A stretch of DNA of 64,000 bases from Talinum fruticosum (lineage: Eukaryota > Streptophyta > Magnoliopsida > Caryophyllales > Talinaceae), in the NCBI GenBank assembly GCA_021018815.1, contig JAITYX010000009.1, positions 10,232,501-10,296,500 on the forward strand. Reading direction: 5' to 3'. Shown piece after piece: positions 1 to 9,995 of this stretch. Numbering within the stretch: position 1 is the first letter of the stretch; every line of letters begins with the position of its first letter. The notes beneath the pieces were generated by a model, which was not told the DNA's origin, did not search any database, and saw only the letters and a list, made by a program, of their open reading frames with translations. A program made the translations under genes and the position numbers.

Positions 1-482
1 TAAATTAAGATAATTAAGTGCATAATTATCTTAGGCCTAGAAGAGTGCAATTTTCCGAGTCTAATATTAAATATACTCAAATTCCATCCTAAGAATGATC
101 AAGTTAAAAAGAATAGAATCATTAGAGTATAAAGACTTGATCCGGACAAATAATTCTCAAACAAACAAAGCTGACTTAGAAAGAGGAATTAACACTGTAA
201 TTCACTTTGTGTTTAAATATGCAGTCGGAACTCAGAATAAAAGAGTTGGAGAAATTATATGAACATGCATTAGTTCGAGTGATGTCCGAGTGAGTCAAAA
301 ACATCGAGTGAAGAAGATATATAAAAATGTGATTTACGAGTCGATCGAAACGAATGAAAACTTATGCAAGAGTTTTTATAACACTCACAATGACTTGAAA
401 TCAAAACTTAGGAGGGATGAGGTTTATACTTGAGTCTTCGTGTAGTACTCGGAATGACTTAGAGTTGGAATCTAAGTCTTCA
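1..482 (-). repeat. 3' LTR of Copia element I (partial)
   Basis: The reverse complement begins TGAAGACTTAG directly after a purine-rich tract. It aligns along its length with the LTR starts at 27367 and 36673 (TGAAGACTCG), with many substitutions and small indels. Only the first 482 bases of an LTR expected to be about 1.6 kb lie in the window. Confidence 0.8.
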
Positions 483-495
483 ATCTCCCCCTTTT
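483..495 (-). other. Polypurine tract of Copia element I
   Basis: On the minus strand it reads AAAAGGGGGAGAT followed by the LTR start. The same tract, with small changes, precedes the 3' LTRs of elements II and III. It primes plus-strand DNA synthesis in LTR retrotransposons. Confidence 0.75.
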
Positions 496-761
496 GATGA
501 AAGGTATTCCATACATAGATAGAAACTTGTTAGTGTAAAACATCGGTTTTCATTCTCACGAAGCGGAAGATATCATAGCGAGAAGCATTGATTGAGAAAT
601 ATTCCCTACTTAGGAAATGCATTGCAGATACTATCATTACTTATAACAGTTATACGAGATAATACATTAGAACAAAGAAATTAATAGATTATATCAAAGG
701 AGGAAAAAAATGATATGAGATCGGAAAGAATTAACTCGGAAATAAGTATGTTAAAAAAAAT
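496..761 (-). other. Non-coding 3' internal region of Copia element I
   Basis: AT-rich sequence between the polypurine tract and the MULE. Element II has comparable untranslated sequence before its 3' LTR. No ORF or signal is seen. Confidence 0.5.
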
Positions 762-963
762 GGATTATTGGATGCTAAAATCCCCAATTTTGGGGTCTTT
801 TGATCGGAATATCCCGACATTTCGATTGGCATGGAGGCATCCCGAATTTAAACCCTATTATTTGTAGGTATCCCACCACCAAGTTACGGTTAAAACGACT
901 CGGTGGCGATTGTAAACGTGGTTACTATTGACCCGCTTTTGACTTTCACTAATGACACGTTTA
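762..963 (+). repeat. MULE left terminal inverted repeat
   Basis: It matches the reverse complement of 2113-2335 with only a few substitutions. The right arm carries about 18 extra bases near 2170-2190. Both arms contain the motif GTTAAAACGACTCGGTGGCG. Confidence 0.85.
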
Positions 964-1549
964 CTCTCTCTCTCTTCCTTATGCCCCTACTAACCCCTCT
1001 GTATCAACTAAATCAAAATCAAACTATCAAAGCTGAAAGTGCAGAACTGAAAATCAAGAAGCAAAATTTAGAGAATTATACCAGACAACTCGGTTCCAAT
1101 AATAACTCAAAATCAATAGCACAAACCAACACCAACAGACCTCGAACTTTAAGTACATTAATTGAATTCAAAGCTGAAGAGCTTAATTGTGAAGTATAAA
1201 TTGCAAAATTACGAATTGAAAACTTGAAACTAGGAAACTAAGATTTGAGGAATTAGAGCTGAAATTTGAAGAACAAAAGCTAAATCTAAACTTGGATCTT
1301 GGCTCAACTCCGGTCTGTCACACCTTTGCCTCCACCATTCGGCCTCCCCCTTGTGTGCTTTCTCGCTGCTCCCTTTTATCCTCTTCGTCTCCTCTTTGTT
1401 TAGGTCTCGAAGGTCTTACATTGCTGCTATAATTCAAAGAGGACACGTAACTTAGTTGCCGATTTCGATCGAAAAGGAGAAGGAGTTTGAAGGGCATAGG
1501 GAGCTTGGTTTCCAGGTGAGAAGGAGAGGAATGGGATTAGGGTTTTCGA

Positions 1550-1751
1550 GATCCGATGATGGACTGAAGAGAGGAGAAGAGTCCAAATGGGGGTGGAGTA
1601 TTCGATTCTAGCGTGAGGAAGAGAAAGACAATTAGGGTTTGTGGGATTTAGATCCGATGATGGATCGAAGAGAGGAGAAGAGTCCGGATGGGGGTGGAGT
1701 CTTTGGTTATGGCATGAGGAAGAGAAAGACAATTAGGGTTTGTGGGATTTT
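1550..1751. repeat. 101-bp tandem duplication inside the MULE
   Basis: Two adjacent copies begin GATCCGATGATGGA at 1550 and 1651 and differ at scattered bases. Both include the run GAGAAAGACAATTAGGGTTT. Confidence 0.8.
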
Positions 1752-1754
1752 GGG

Positions 1755-1964
1755 CTAGCGAAGAAATCGAGCGTTTCTAGGGTTCGAAAAGGGCCTGTTT
1801 TGGAGAAGCGGGGACGAAGCCTCGGGGTTGCATGAGGGTTGTGAGAAGTGAGCTCGAGCAAAGAATGGGAGGTCAAGGAGAGAGAAAGCGCCATTGATTG
1901 CATGGGGGAGGAGGAGGAGAGAGAAAGTGAGGACTATAAGTTGAGCTGAGATGCTCATTTTCAT
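1755..1964 (-). CDS. Short ORF with signal-peptide-like start inside the MULE (possible captured gene fragment)
   Basis: Starting at the minus-strand ATG at 1964, a 69-residue frame opens with a short polar stretch. It is followed by a strongly hydrophobic run (SAQLIVLTFSLLLLPHAING) that resembles a secretion signal with a cleavage site. Pyrimidine-rich, 5' UTR-like sequence lies upstream, as at the start of many plant genes. After about 45 residues the frame becomes low-information and stops. MULEs often capture gene fragments, so this could be an exon 1 taken from a host gene. I do not recognise the parent. The frame could equally be chance in CT-rich DNA. Confidence 0.35.
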   Translation of the reverse strand: MKMSISAQLIVLTFSLLLLPHAINGAFSLLDLPFFARAHFSQPSCNPEASSPLLQNRPFSNPRNARFLR

Positions 1965-2112
1965 GGCGTTCGATCGGAGCGAGAGAGAGATCGAGAGGGG
2001 GTTACGAAGCGGGGTGAACACTACTATGGAAGGGGAAGGAGAGGCGTGAGGAAGATGAGGGGTAGGGAGATGTATTGGGCTAGCGAAGGAGGAAATGAAG
2101 CCCGCGTGAAAT

Positions 2113-2335
2113 GTAAATGTGTCATTAGTGAAGTCAAAAAGTGGGTCAACATTAGCCACGTTTACAATCGCCACCGCCACGTCATATCGCCACCGAGTCG
2201 TTTTAACCATAACTCGGTGGTGGAATAACTACAAATAATAGGGTTTAAATTCGGGATGCTTGCCATGCCAATCGACATTTCGGGATATTTCGATCAAAAG
2301 ACCCCAAAATTGGGGATTTTAGAATCCAATAATCC
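2113..2335 (-). repeat. MULE right terminal inverted repeat
   Basis: Inverted partner of 762-963. Its outer end is GGATTATTGGAT on the minus strand, directly next to the target duplication at 2336-2344. Confidence 0.85.
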
Positions 2336-2344
2336 TAAAAAAAT

Positions 2345-3054
2345 CATTCATTCATTAAAAAAATTAAAAAAAAAAAGAGGGTGAGCTCCCCTAAACACAA
2401 CAACATCAATTTTCTATATTTCTCCCCTTGCATTTCAAAAAAAAAAAAACGAGGAAGAAAAATATCAAAAAGGTACACTTGATGTTGGACAAAAAAAATA
2501 AAGAAAATAAAGAAGATAAACTAAGAAGGGAGCTTGCGGTCTTGAGGTGGACAAACGAGCGAGTGCGCCGGCGCTAGTAAGATTGAGACGAAGTTGATGA
2601 TCGTGGCGATGGCGGCACATGGATGTCGAGCGATGGCTCTGTTCGGGTCGTCTCACCAGGGCCATATCATCTTCGAGCTCATCCTCCTAGAAGACAGCGG
2701 AGGGAGGTGCTTCTAACTTGACAACTATGGGTCGACCAACGTCCGCAACGTCCTCTAACCCACTCGGACTATCATTTGAGCTGATCGGTTCCGGTTCAAG
2801 GACTATAGCACCTTGTCCCTCGATCCGAGTTGTTTCCTCTTTCTCTTTTTCTTCTTTCTCCTTCTCCTCTTCCTTCTCTTCCTCGAGCTGAGTTGCTTTA
2901 GTCGCAACTTCTTCTTCTTCAACCTCGAGTGAGGGGGACTTACTAGGCTAGAGGACTCCTCGGATATGTCTGAACTATCTAGGTCCTAGACGACCTTAGA
3001 TCTGCGTTCTTGGAGGATGCGGAGTTGCTCGTGCTTGCTCCTTGATGATTCCAT
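2345..3054 (-). other. Degenerate 3' portion of Copia element I downstream of its extra ORF
   Basis: Minus-strand sequence that matches the untranslated 3' part and the distal, low-complexity part of the extra ORF in element II (about 35700-36650). A GAGG/CTTCTTC-rich stretch at 2840-2930 corresponds to the lysine/glutamate-rich tail region of that ORF. No intact frame. Confidence 0.5.
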
Positions 3055-3779
3055 TCATCTCGATGAGCGAGATCCTGGTGCTCCCGAGATCGACACTGGA
3101 TTGTCTTCCGGTTGATCACCGGACTCTAAAAGACAGATCTTGAGAGAGCAAAGAGTGCCCCAAAGTTCTTTGGACATAGAGGAGAGTTTGTCTATCAAAG
3201 CGGTAGACAAAGTAGCGATTCTTTGCAGAAGGTGGTTCGAAGTGGATGGACCACCTAATGAAGGAAGGAGTGGTAAAGGAATCCGAGTGCGAGTGGGAGG
3301 AGGCAAAGGGGGCTTTAACTCGGCCACTGGGCTTGACTTCACGATATCCGTAGTCTAGAAGCTCCTTCCCGCCTACCACTATGACAGACCTCGAAACTGC
3401 ATTAGGATCTTAAGGGAAGGGAACCTTAAATTGTTTGAAGACAACAGTTAGAAGGGCTCCGAAGGGGATAGGAGATGATTTTTTGGATTGAGCTGGCATA
3501 GAAGTCGTTTGCTTAAGAACGAGATGGGAAGAGGTCTACATCGTAGCCCTCTAGAATGTCAAAAAGAGCTTTGAGAATTTTGGAGTTGGGATTCTCCTTG
3601 CTAGAGTGATGAGAGAAGAAGGTTCTCATCAAGAGAAAACAGAGTAATCTAGCTTCGGTCCTCATCCGAGTCACGAGAGAAATTTTTACGTGACTCGGGG
3701 GCCTCCTTGGCGTATTTCTCAAAGAACTCATCTGCAATCTCGTTGAAAGGGATGGGATTGCAATTCCTGAAGGAGACAC
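3055..3779 (-). pseudogene. Extra 3' ORF of Copia element I, 5'-truncated (plant transposon protein-like)
   Basis: Read on the minus strand, the sequence encodes LKALFDILEGYDVDLFP (in 3513-3600), nearly the same as segments in the 3' ORFs of element II (35220-35290) and element III (51860-51930). The N-terminal part is missing because the gag end is fused here at about 3770-3780. Downstream, frames shift several times. In the two related elements this gene starts MPKRG and contains a domain that I compare, from memory of the family, with the 'putative plant transposon protein' domain (PF20167). Function unknown. Confidence 0.6.
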
Positions 3780-5303
3780 ACTGAGAGCCTAAAAGCATGT
3801 CAAGGTTTTTGACCTTGAGTAAATTTCAAGACAGGTTCTTGAAACTCATTGAGCTTTCTTTTTAGATGCTCATTTTCACTTCGAGTGACTCGAGACTTAG
3901 TCTCATTAGCTTGAGTACTAGTCTTGAGTTCTTTTAGAGTTAGTCTTAGTTTGTCCAATTCATTTTTTAAACAATTACTCTAAGAAGCAAGAGACTCAAG
4001 TTGTTCTTTCAATTGAGAAGAATCGGAATTGGACTTTTCTTCTAAAGTGTAAATATACCTAGCTAAATCAGCTTTGGAGAACTTGAGAAAGTATTCAATT
4101 ACCTCTTCGAGCACTTGTCTCCTCGGTGTCTAAATTGTTATCATCTTACTCGGATTCAGCCTCGGATCTCGTTAATGCCATCAGACACTTTGAGTCATTA
4201 GAATCACCATCTTCTTCGGATCGGTTGTCATCACTCCATGTGGCCATCATAGCCTTCTTCTTCTTTTTGTCCTTCTTTCTCTTTAGACAATCCTTGACTA
4301 TCTCGATCTTTACTGCCACTTTCGAAACAAGCGAGTTTTTAGTTAAAGATAACTTTGAAGGGGAAGAGTATTTACCTTTTCTATCCTTCTTATCTTTCTT
4401 GTAGAACTCTTCCTTTGGCCTCTTTTTCCCACTTCTTATGCTTCATCATTCTTTTGAAGCCTCGAGCAATAAGGGCCATTGGATCTTCTTCGAGTCCGAG
4501 GAACTCAGCCTTTCCCATCTACTTTCTAAGGCCTTCAGCGCAATGTTCTTTTTGGAGCCGACCTCGGCATCCTTTTCTTCCAGGTGAATCTCACGGGTAA
4601 GTAGCTTCCTAATCAGTTCGTCCGGCTTTAGTTGAAAGAGGTTCCGAGCTTCCTTGATGGCTGTCACCTTAGGACCCTATCTCCTCTTTGGTAGACTTCT
4701 CAGAATTTTTCTACACATTTCTTCGTGAGAAATTTTTTCACCCAAAGATTTGAGATTGTTTGTAATCTTAGTGACACGAATAAACATTTGAGTGATGGTT
4801 TCTTCGGCTCCATCTCGAACAGCTCATATTTGTGAAGATACTCGACTTATCTTCGCCTGTTTCACTTAGCTTGTTCCTTCGTATGTGTTGACAAGATTGT
4901 CCCACACATCTTTGTCTCGTGTCACAGGCTGACACTCTATTGTACTCTTCCGAACCGATAGCACACATAAGAATGTTCATTGCTTTGAAGTTCTTTACGA
5001 AGATCTCCGATTCTTTATTGGTCTACTTGAATGATTCTTTAGCCACAGATCTTGTTCCTTCCATCTTTATTGGGATGTAATTGCCTTCTTGGATGATGTT
5101 CCAAACATCTTCATCGTTGTCCAACGAAAGCACTCCATTAGTTTCTTCCAATGCACGAAGTTTGATCCTTTAAGCCACAGATCTTGTTCCTTCCATCTTT
5201 ATTGGGATGTAATTGCCTTTTTGGATGATGTTCCGGACATCTTCATCGTTATCCAGCAGAAAGCACTCCATTAGTTTCTTCCAATGCACGAAGTTTGATC
5301 TTA
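3780..5303 (-). pseudogene. Copia gag (element I), broken
   Basis: Minus-strand gag of the UBN2/DUF4219 type found in Copia elements. Recognisable parts are the N-terminal WKKLMECFLLDNDEDV segment (about 5200-5300), the middle ARNLFQLKPDELIRKLLT segment (about 4590-4650), and a coiled, charged C-terminus. The CCHC zinc knuckle seen in element II is damaged here: the region near 4310-4345 reads CFESGSK, so the second cysteine is lost. Frameshifts and a tandem duplication at the 5' end disrupt the frame. The structural protein would package RNA in the virus-like particle if intact. Confidence 0.75.
5041..5302. repeat. 132-bp tandem duplication in the 5' end of Copia gag
   Basis: AGCCACAGATCTTGTTCC starts at 5041 and again at 5173. 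The two units share most bases and both end with ACGAAGTTTGATC. The duplication repeats the first part of gag and lies right at the broken 5' end of the element. Confidence 0.85.
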
Positions 5304-6639
5304 AGAAGCCTATGTCATGGATCTTAGGTTGTTGAAGATAGATTCTAACCCATGATACGGAGGCCGAAACATTGACTGATTTGTTGAGCCGGATGAAAGG
5401 TGAGGGATATATTCGTACAACCATGGCTACATTTTTGCAAAAGAATATTTTTATCCACACAAGATGAAAATACATTGGAAATAAGTGAAGAATTAGAGTA
5501 TACCTCGATGATCTTCAACAAGCCTCATAGTGGAAGATAGTTGGTCAAGTCTATCTCGTGTTTAGTGTGTCGCACACCGGCATAGAGGCCCCTATGAGGC
5601 AAGTATACGCAGGAGAATCCCAGTTAAGCTCCTTTATTTTATCGAGGTCCGCTAAGTTCACAAAAGAGTGAACATGAACCTTAGAGGCTTGGTCAAAAAG
5701 AGTATCGTGCTTAACAAGAGAGCAAGCATGATCCGAACTTCTTATTGTGGAGAATGTTAGGCCCAAAACTTAGCATCCTTAAAAGCCTCGATAAGAATGG
5801 TATATTTAAAGAAGATTTACCGAGGAAACCTACTAGCCATAGGACCAAAGAAGTGAGAAGATAGCCATGATCTTTGTATAAATTCCTATCATAGACTAGA
5901 GGCTCCCCAAAAGCCCAAACCAAATAAAACGGCGAACTCAAAAGGAGTAATAGTCAATTTCCGAAGGGAAGATCGAAAGAGGTAGTGGTATACCAAAAGC
6001 GCTCACTAGTGGCCCTAATAGGATCCTACTCTCTTTTGTTACAAAGGTGATTTAAAGCAAGGAAAATGGAACCAAACCAAGGGTTGCGCATAACATTTTC
6101 CAAAGGGTAGTGCATCTTTCTACAGGTCTCCACGAACTTAGGTATGGCTCCACAACTTCAAATTGAGATAAAATGGCAAAGTCAAAAGGAGTAATAGTCA
6201 ATTTCCCGAAGGGAAGATCAAAAGTAGAAGTGGTATCCCAAAAGCGCTCACTAGTGGCCCTGATGGGATCCTGCTCTCTTTGTTACAAAGGTGATTTAAA
6301 GCAAGGAAAATGGACATTTTCCAAAGGGTAGTGCATCTTTTTATAGGTCTCCATGAACTTAAGTATGGCTCCACTACTTCAAATTGAGCCTTTCTGCAAG
6401 ACAAAAATCAAACAAGATTTTCAATAGAAGTACTACTCTAAATGAGCAAAGGTAGAAGTTTAAGCGAACTAGCTTACCGAAGGAGTAATGGCAAGCAAAG
6501 AGACATGGTTTTCAGCCTCTACACAAGAGGTCATTTGGGTTCCATTTGTTGTGAGGACACCATTCCCGTTCCAAGAAGTTATCTTGGACAACTTCTCAGC
6601 CCTCGTCCTCCCTATAGGATGAGCCTTTCTCCTAGACAT
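5304..6639 (-). pseudogene. Plant mobile domain (PMD) gene, antisense in gypsy element C, broken
   Basis: The ATG at 6639 (minus) opens a frame beginning MSRRKAHPIGRTRAEKLSK. Further downstream the sequence FWDTTSTFDLPFGKLTITPF (about 6185-6260) has the aromatic-rich strand and 'PFG.LTITP.D.A' pattern of plant mobile domain proteins (PF10536-like; the MAIN/MAIL family and many transposon copies). Later pieces include a LLRMLSFGPNILHNKKFGSCLLS segment at about 5715-5790. A 244-bp tandem duplication and several frameshifts break it. The 3' end is cut by the join at 5303. The gene lies antisense to its host element, with its own TATA box 117 bases upstream of the ATG. Function in the element is unknown. 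Confidence 0.6.
5938..6390. repeat. 244-bp tandem duplication inside the PMD gene
   Basis: TCAAAAGGAGTAATAGTCAA occurs at 5938 and 6182. The following about 210 bases repeat with few changes, except that the left copy has 20-odd extra bases before ATTTTCCAAAGGGTAGTGCA. It duplicates the PFG.LTITP part of the domain. Confidence 0.85.
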
Positions 6640-6755
6640 CTTTGAAGAGATGAGTTTGAAAATCAACTAGTTTTTAGCAAGAGCAAAGCAAGAATAGAAC
6701 AAGGAGCAAGAGAGGAGTAAGTGAAGAGTGTGCAAAGTGAACACGAGTAAGTTCC

Positions 6756-6764
6756 CCTTTTATA
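6756..6764 (-). promoter_or_regulatory. TATA box for the antisense PMD gene
   Basis: On the minus strand: TCTATAAAAGGGGAAC, ending 117 bases before the ATG at 6639. The leader between is CT-rich with no upstream ATG that I can see in the first 100 bases. This is a normal plant TATA-to-ATG layout and is independent of the LTR promoter of the element, which points the other way. Confidence 0.55.
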
Positions 6765-7400
6765 GACCCATTCGGCCAAGCCAAGCCAAGCATAGAAGAC
6801 AAGAGTTAAAAAGGCAAGGGAGACTAAGGGAATCCGACATAAGTATGTCGTGGCCAGGCTTACAAAAGGTTGGCCGGCACCGGCCACAAGGTAAGGTGAT
6901 GTCCCGTCACAATAGCCTTGCAGCCCTAACGAATGGGGTAGCTTGTGAAGTCTTCCCAAGCATGGCAAGTGGCTGTTTGGCACCATATGCATGCAAGAAG
7001 GAGCTTGTGGACCCACCAACTCAGCTATTTTAGATTAGATTTTTAGTCTGTTTTTGATCTGAATTATTCAAGTAAAACATTGAACTTTCGTCAATATGAT
7101 TATCCACTAACGAACATGTTAGTACACTAGATTATCGAGGCCAAGCTTTAGACTAAAGACAATTGAAGTTTCAGCATCAAACTTAACAAGCTTTAGGCTT
7201 TAATCAAGCCAAGCTTAGGACCCTCTTACTGGGACTTCGGATGCATGCATCGCGATCAAGTTCAGGCCCTGTCTTGGAGTTCAAGTTTGATAGAAACCAA
7301 TTCCGAACATTACACAACAATCAATATTAAAATCATCACATAGAATTGAGGTAAGTATCCTTTAATGTCTACTTTGACCCTTCGTCTTTCGGACTTGGTC
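6765..7400. other. Non-coding 3' internal region of gypsy element C
   Basis: Sequence upstream of the PMD promoter and before the polypurine tract. Scattered short repeats of AAGCTTTAG/CAAGCC occur at 7130-7210. No domain-bearing ORF is seen. Confidence 0.5.
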
Positions 7401-7415
7401 AAAGTGGGGGCTAAC
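7401..7415 (+). other. Polypurine tract of gypsy element C
   Basis: AAAGTGGGGGCTAAC lies directly before the LTR start TGTAGACACC. This layout is common in plant Ty3/gypsy elements. Confidence 0.75.
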
Positions 7416-8083
7416 TGTAGACACCTAAAATGTATTTTCCCTTATGTCCTTTAATTTTGTGTTTTATATTGTGGGCCCAATGATGAAATCCCAAGATATA
7501 TTTGAGGATTTGGATCATGGACTAAATTTAATTGGTGCGACGGAAGCCGAGTACACAAAGAACCCCTCAGCACCAAATAAATAGCCTTTGCCTTGGGTCG
7601 CTCCAAAAATCCCTTTTTCTTTCAAACAGTCCAAGCCGGGCCAAGCCTTCGAGTCAACGGAATCTAGGCTCAAAATTCGGCATTTCATTTTTGTCCAATC
7701 GGACATGGAGTGAAGATCTCAAGACGATGTTAAGTGTTGCATTTCATGATCACAAGTATCAAAGTGCTTTGCGTCTAAGGCTGCAAGACAGTCCACCCAA
7801 GACTAGGAGCTTCCTCCCTCAAAATGTCACCGTATAGCTGGTGCCGCCTACCTGGATTTTTAAGTGAAATGCCGTATTTTGACCCGGAGACTCCCTTTAC
7901 AGATACGGAAGGGCACAAAACCCTAGGTAACACCGGGTGGTCGGTGCCCCGATCGCTTTTCTATCCGATTTTATCTTATTCTATCCGGTCTTATCACTTC
8001 GATATTGGCCCGGTTTTTCTACTTAGCTTTGGACGAGTTGGCCGAGAGCTAACCCTAGGTCATTTGTGACCTAGACCTCTCCC

Positions 8084-8091
8084 TATAAATA
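8084..8091 (+). promoter_or_regulatory. TATA box of LTR C
   Basis: CTCCCTATAAATAGAGGG is a strong plant TATA context about 670 bases into the LTR, where U3 would end. Confidence 0.55.
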
Positions 8092-9879
8092 GAGGGTCTT
8101 TGCTCTCATTTTCGGAACGGCTTTCTCCTATGCATTATGCTTTGTAGAAAGTTAACCGGAAGGCTTATTCCTAATGTTGCTGAAATTTGACTAAGAGCTA
8201 CTGAATACTCCTCTTTGTATTCTAATCTCTTGGGCCCTTTACAGACCTATTACTACTCTACTCTCCTTACCTACACTCAAAACTCACAAAAAGCCACTTT
8301 CTTGATTCACCATCGTCGCATCATTAGATCCAGTGCGGAAATCCATATCGGTAGGTGGGATAACCTCGAGGGCACGATTATTTATTTTATGCTCTTTTAT
8401 CACTTTTTGTATTGTGGAAAAGAGTTGTATCGCTTTTATTTTCTCCTCGTCCGATGTAATCCTTTAAATTTCTTGCTTTCTTTTCTTTCTCGCTTTTCTT
8501 TTCTTGTGCTTTTACTTTCTTTACCGCTTTCCTTTTATTTGTTTTATCGTTTTTGTTCATGTTTTGGTTGCTTTGATTAAGTGTAGCATGTTGTTTGTTT
8601 GTGTTTAGTACATTATTTTGATTCACTACTCAAACTAGTAACGGCCATCTACCGACGAGCGAAACGAAAGGACTTATCCCTATGTTTTGTACCCTCGCCC
8701 CGAATTCGATTCTCGATTCTAGACCAATGGAGTCACGTTTTAGCCTCTTTCAATCTTAGCTTTTCCATACTAAGATTGGAAGAGCAAATTTTATTTAGTA
8801 CATTTTTGTTAGTTTTTCTTTCCTAAAAACTTACTGGCGCCTCCTCTTTTGCTTTATTCTTATTCAAATTGCATCTCGGCTTCCTCTAACTATAAGTCAA
8901 AATATTTAAGGCTTATGAACCTGCCAGCCCGGCCAAAGGTCGAGGCTGATTTCTTCACCCGTGACCTAGGGAAAAGCTAGCACCGAGTGGTTAGCGAGTC
9001 GTGGCTTGGGTCCAAACCGTTGTGACAGACCTCACGGCGATTTAAAACCCTAATTTTATTTATTTTGTTTAGTTAAGAAATAATATCCCGAGACTTTTGA
9101 AAATAATTTCTAATATAATTAATAAAATCGCTAATCAATTTGATTTAATCTTTAACTTAATTTAATAAAATTCAGAACTCAAAATACGAGGTTAATCCCC
9201 ACTTTCAAAATCAATCTTCAAAAACCTAAAATTATTTCCAACCCTCCTTTTTCTCTCTTTTAAAAGCTGTAACACCCCCAATACGTAACCATATAAATAA
9301 GTAATTAACAGCGGAAGACTTGTAAATTGGGAGACGTTACCGCCGTTTTCAGAATGAAAACAAGGCAAATTCATTTGAGCGAAATAATTATTCAAATACT
9401 TTATTTAACAATCCAACCCAAATTTTTTCACAGAAAACGAAATGTTCGAAATGCCGAGGATCAGCTGGAGAAGAATCATGAGCCAAGAGACCAAGGGAGA
9501 CTAGCATGTGTGGGGTCAAGACGAACGGCCATACATCACTTCTCCGACCAGACATTATCGTTTTCTTCCTCTTTAAACTTTAGGCGTGATTATGAATACT
9601 CCGCCAAGCGCTCGACTTCCTAAAAATTTGAAACATGAAACAATAGACGTGTGAGCTAGAAGCTCGATGACGTTACCGTTATAAAATAAAGTTATAATTT
9701 AAGTGCTCTTAAATCGGACATATCTTAAATCATTTTTCTTGCATAATCAATTTGCAAACTTGTCAATTGTTGATTTGCTTTTCTGATTTAGCGAAACTTA
9801 GGACCCGTCATCGTGCAACAATCAATCATGGAATCCGACTCCTAGGTTCATTGAACCCTAAGGCGATCGGTCGTGAACA

Positions 9880-9995
9880 ATTGAACGGTTAAACGGTTAA
9901 ACAAGTAACACTTGTGGAAACGATTGAACGATTAACGATTCCGTGAACAATTGAACAATTAACGATTCTATGAACAATTGAACAATTAACGGTTA
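9880..9995. repeat. Short tandem repeats in the solo LTR
   Basis: Imperfect units of about 27 bases built on GAACAATTGAACAATTAACG, repeated about four times with a related GGTTAAACGGTTAAAC start. Confidence 0.7.

Larger units (their letters stand above)
762..2335. mobile_element. Mutator-like element (MULE), non-autonomous, with long TIRs
   Basis: Two inverted copies of about 200 bases bound a 1574-bp element. The left arm (762-963) starts GGATTATTGGAT and is matched by the reverse complement of 2113-2335. The flanks carry TAAAAAAAAT (752-761) and TAAAAAAAT (2336-2344), a 9-bp-type target duplication differing only in A-run length. Long TIRs with a 9-bp duplication are typical of the Mutator superfamily. 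No transposase is encoded. The interior holds a 101-bp tandem duplication and gene-like minus-strand sequence, so it may be a Pack-MULE. It is inserted in the 3' untranslated part of Copia element I. Confidence 0.85.
1..5303 (-). mobile_element. Copia element I, SIRE-like, deletion derivative (truncated at both ends)
   Basis: Read on the minus strand, this stretch has a Copia gag, the C-terminal part of an extra 3' ORF, a polypurine tract and a 3' LTR that runs off the left window edge. Comparison with element II (27367-38270) shows that protease, integrase, RT and RNase H are absent. The gag end joins the 3' ORF directly near 3770-3780. The 5' LTR and primer binding site are also missing, because the element stops inside the start of gag at about 5303, where sequence of Tat element C begins. 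It could move only with help from other elements, if at all. A Mutator-like element (762-2335) is nested in it. SIRE lineage is inferred from the family layout and the related element II. Confidence 0.82.
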
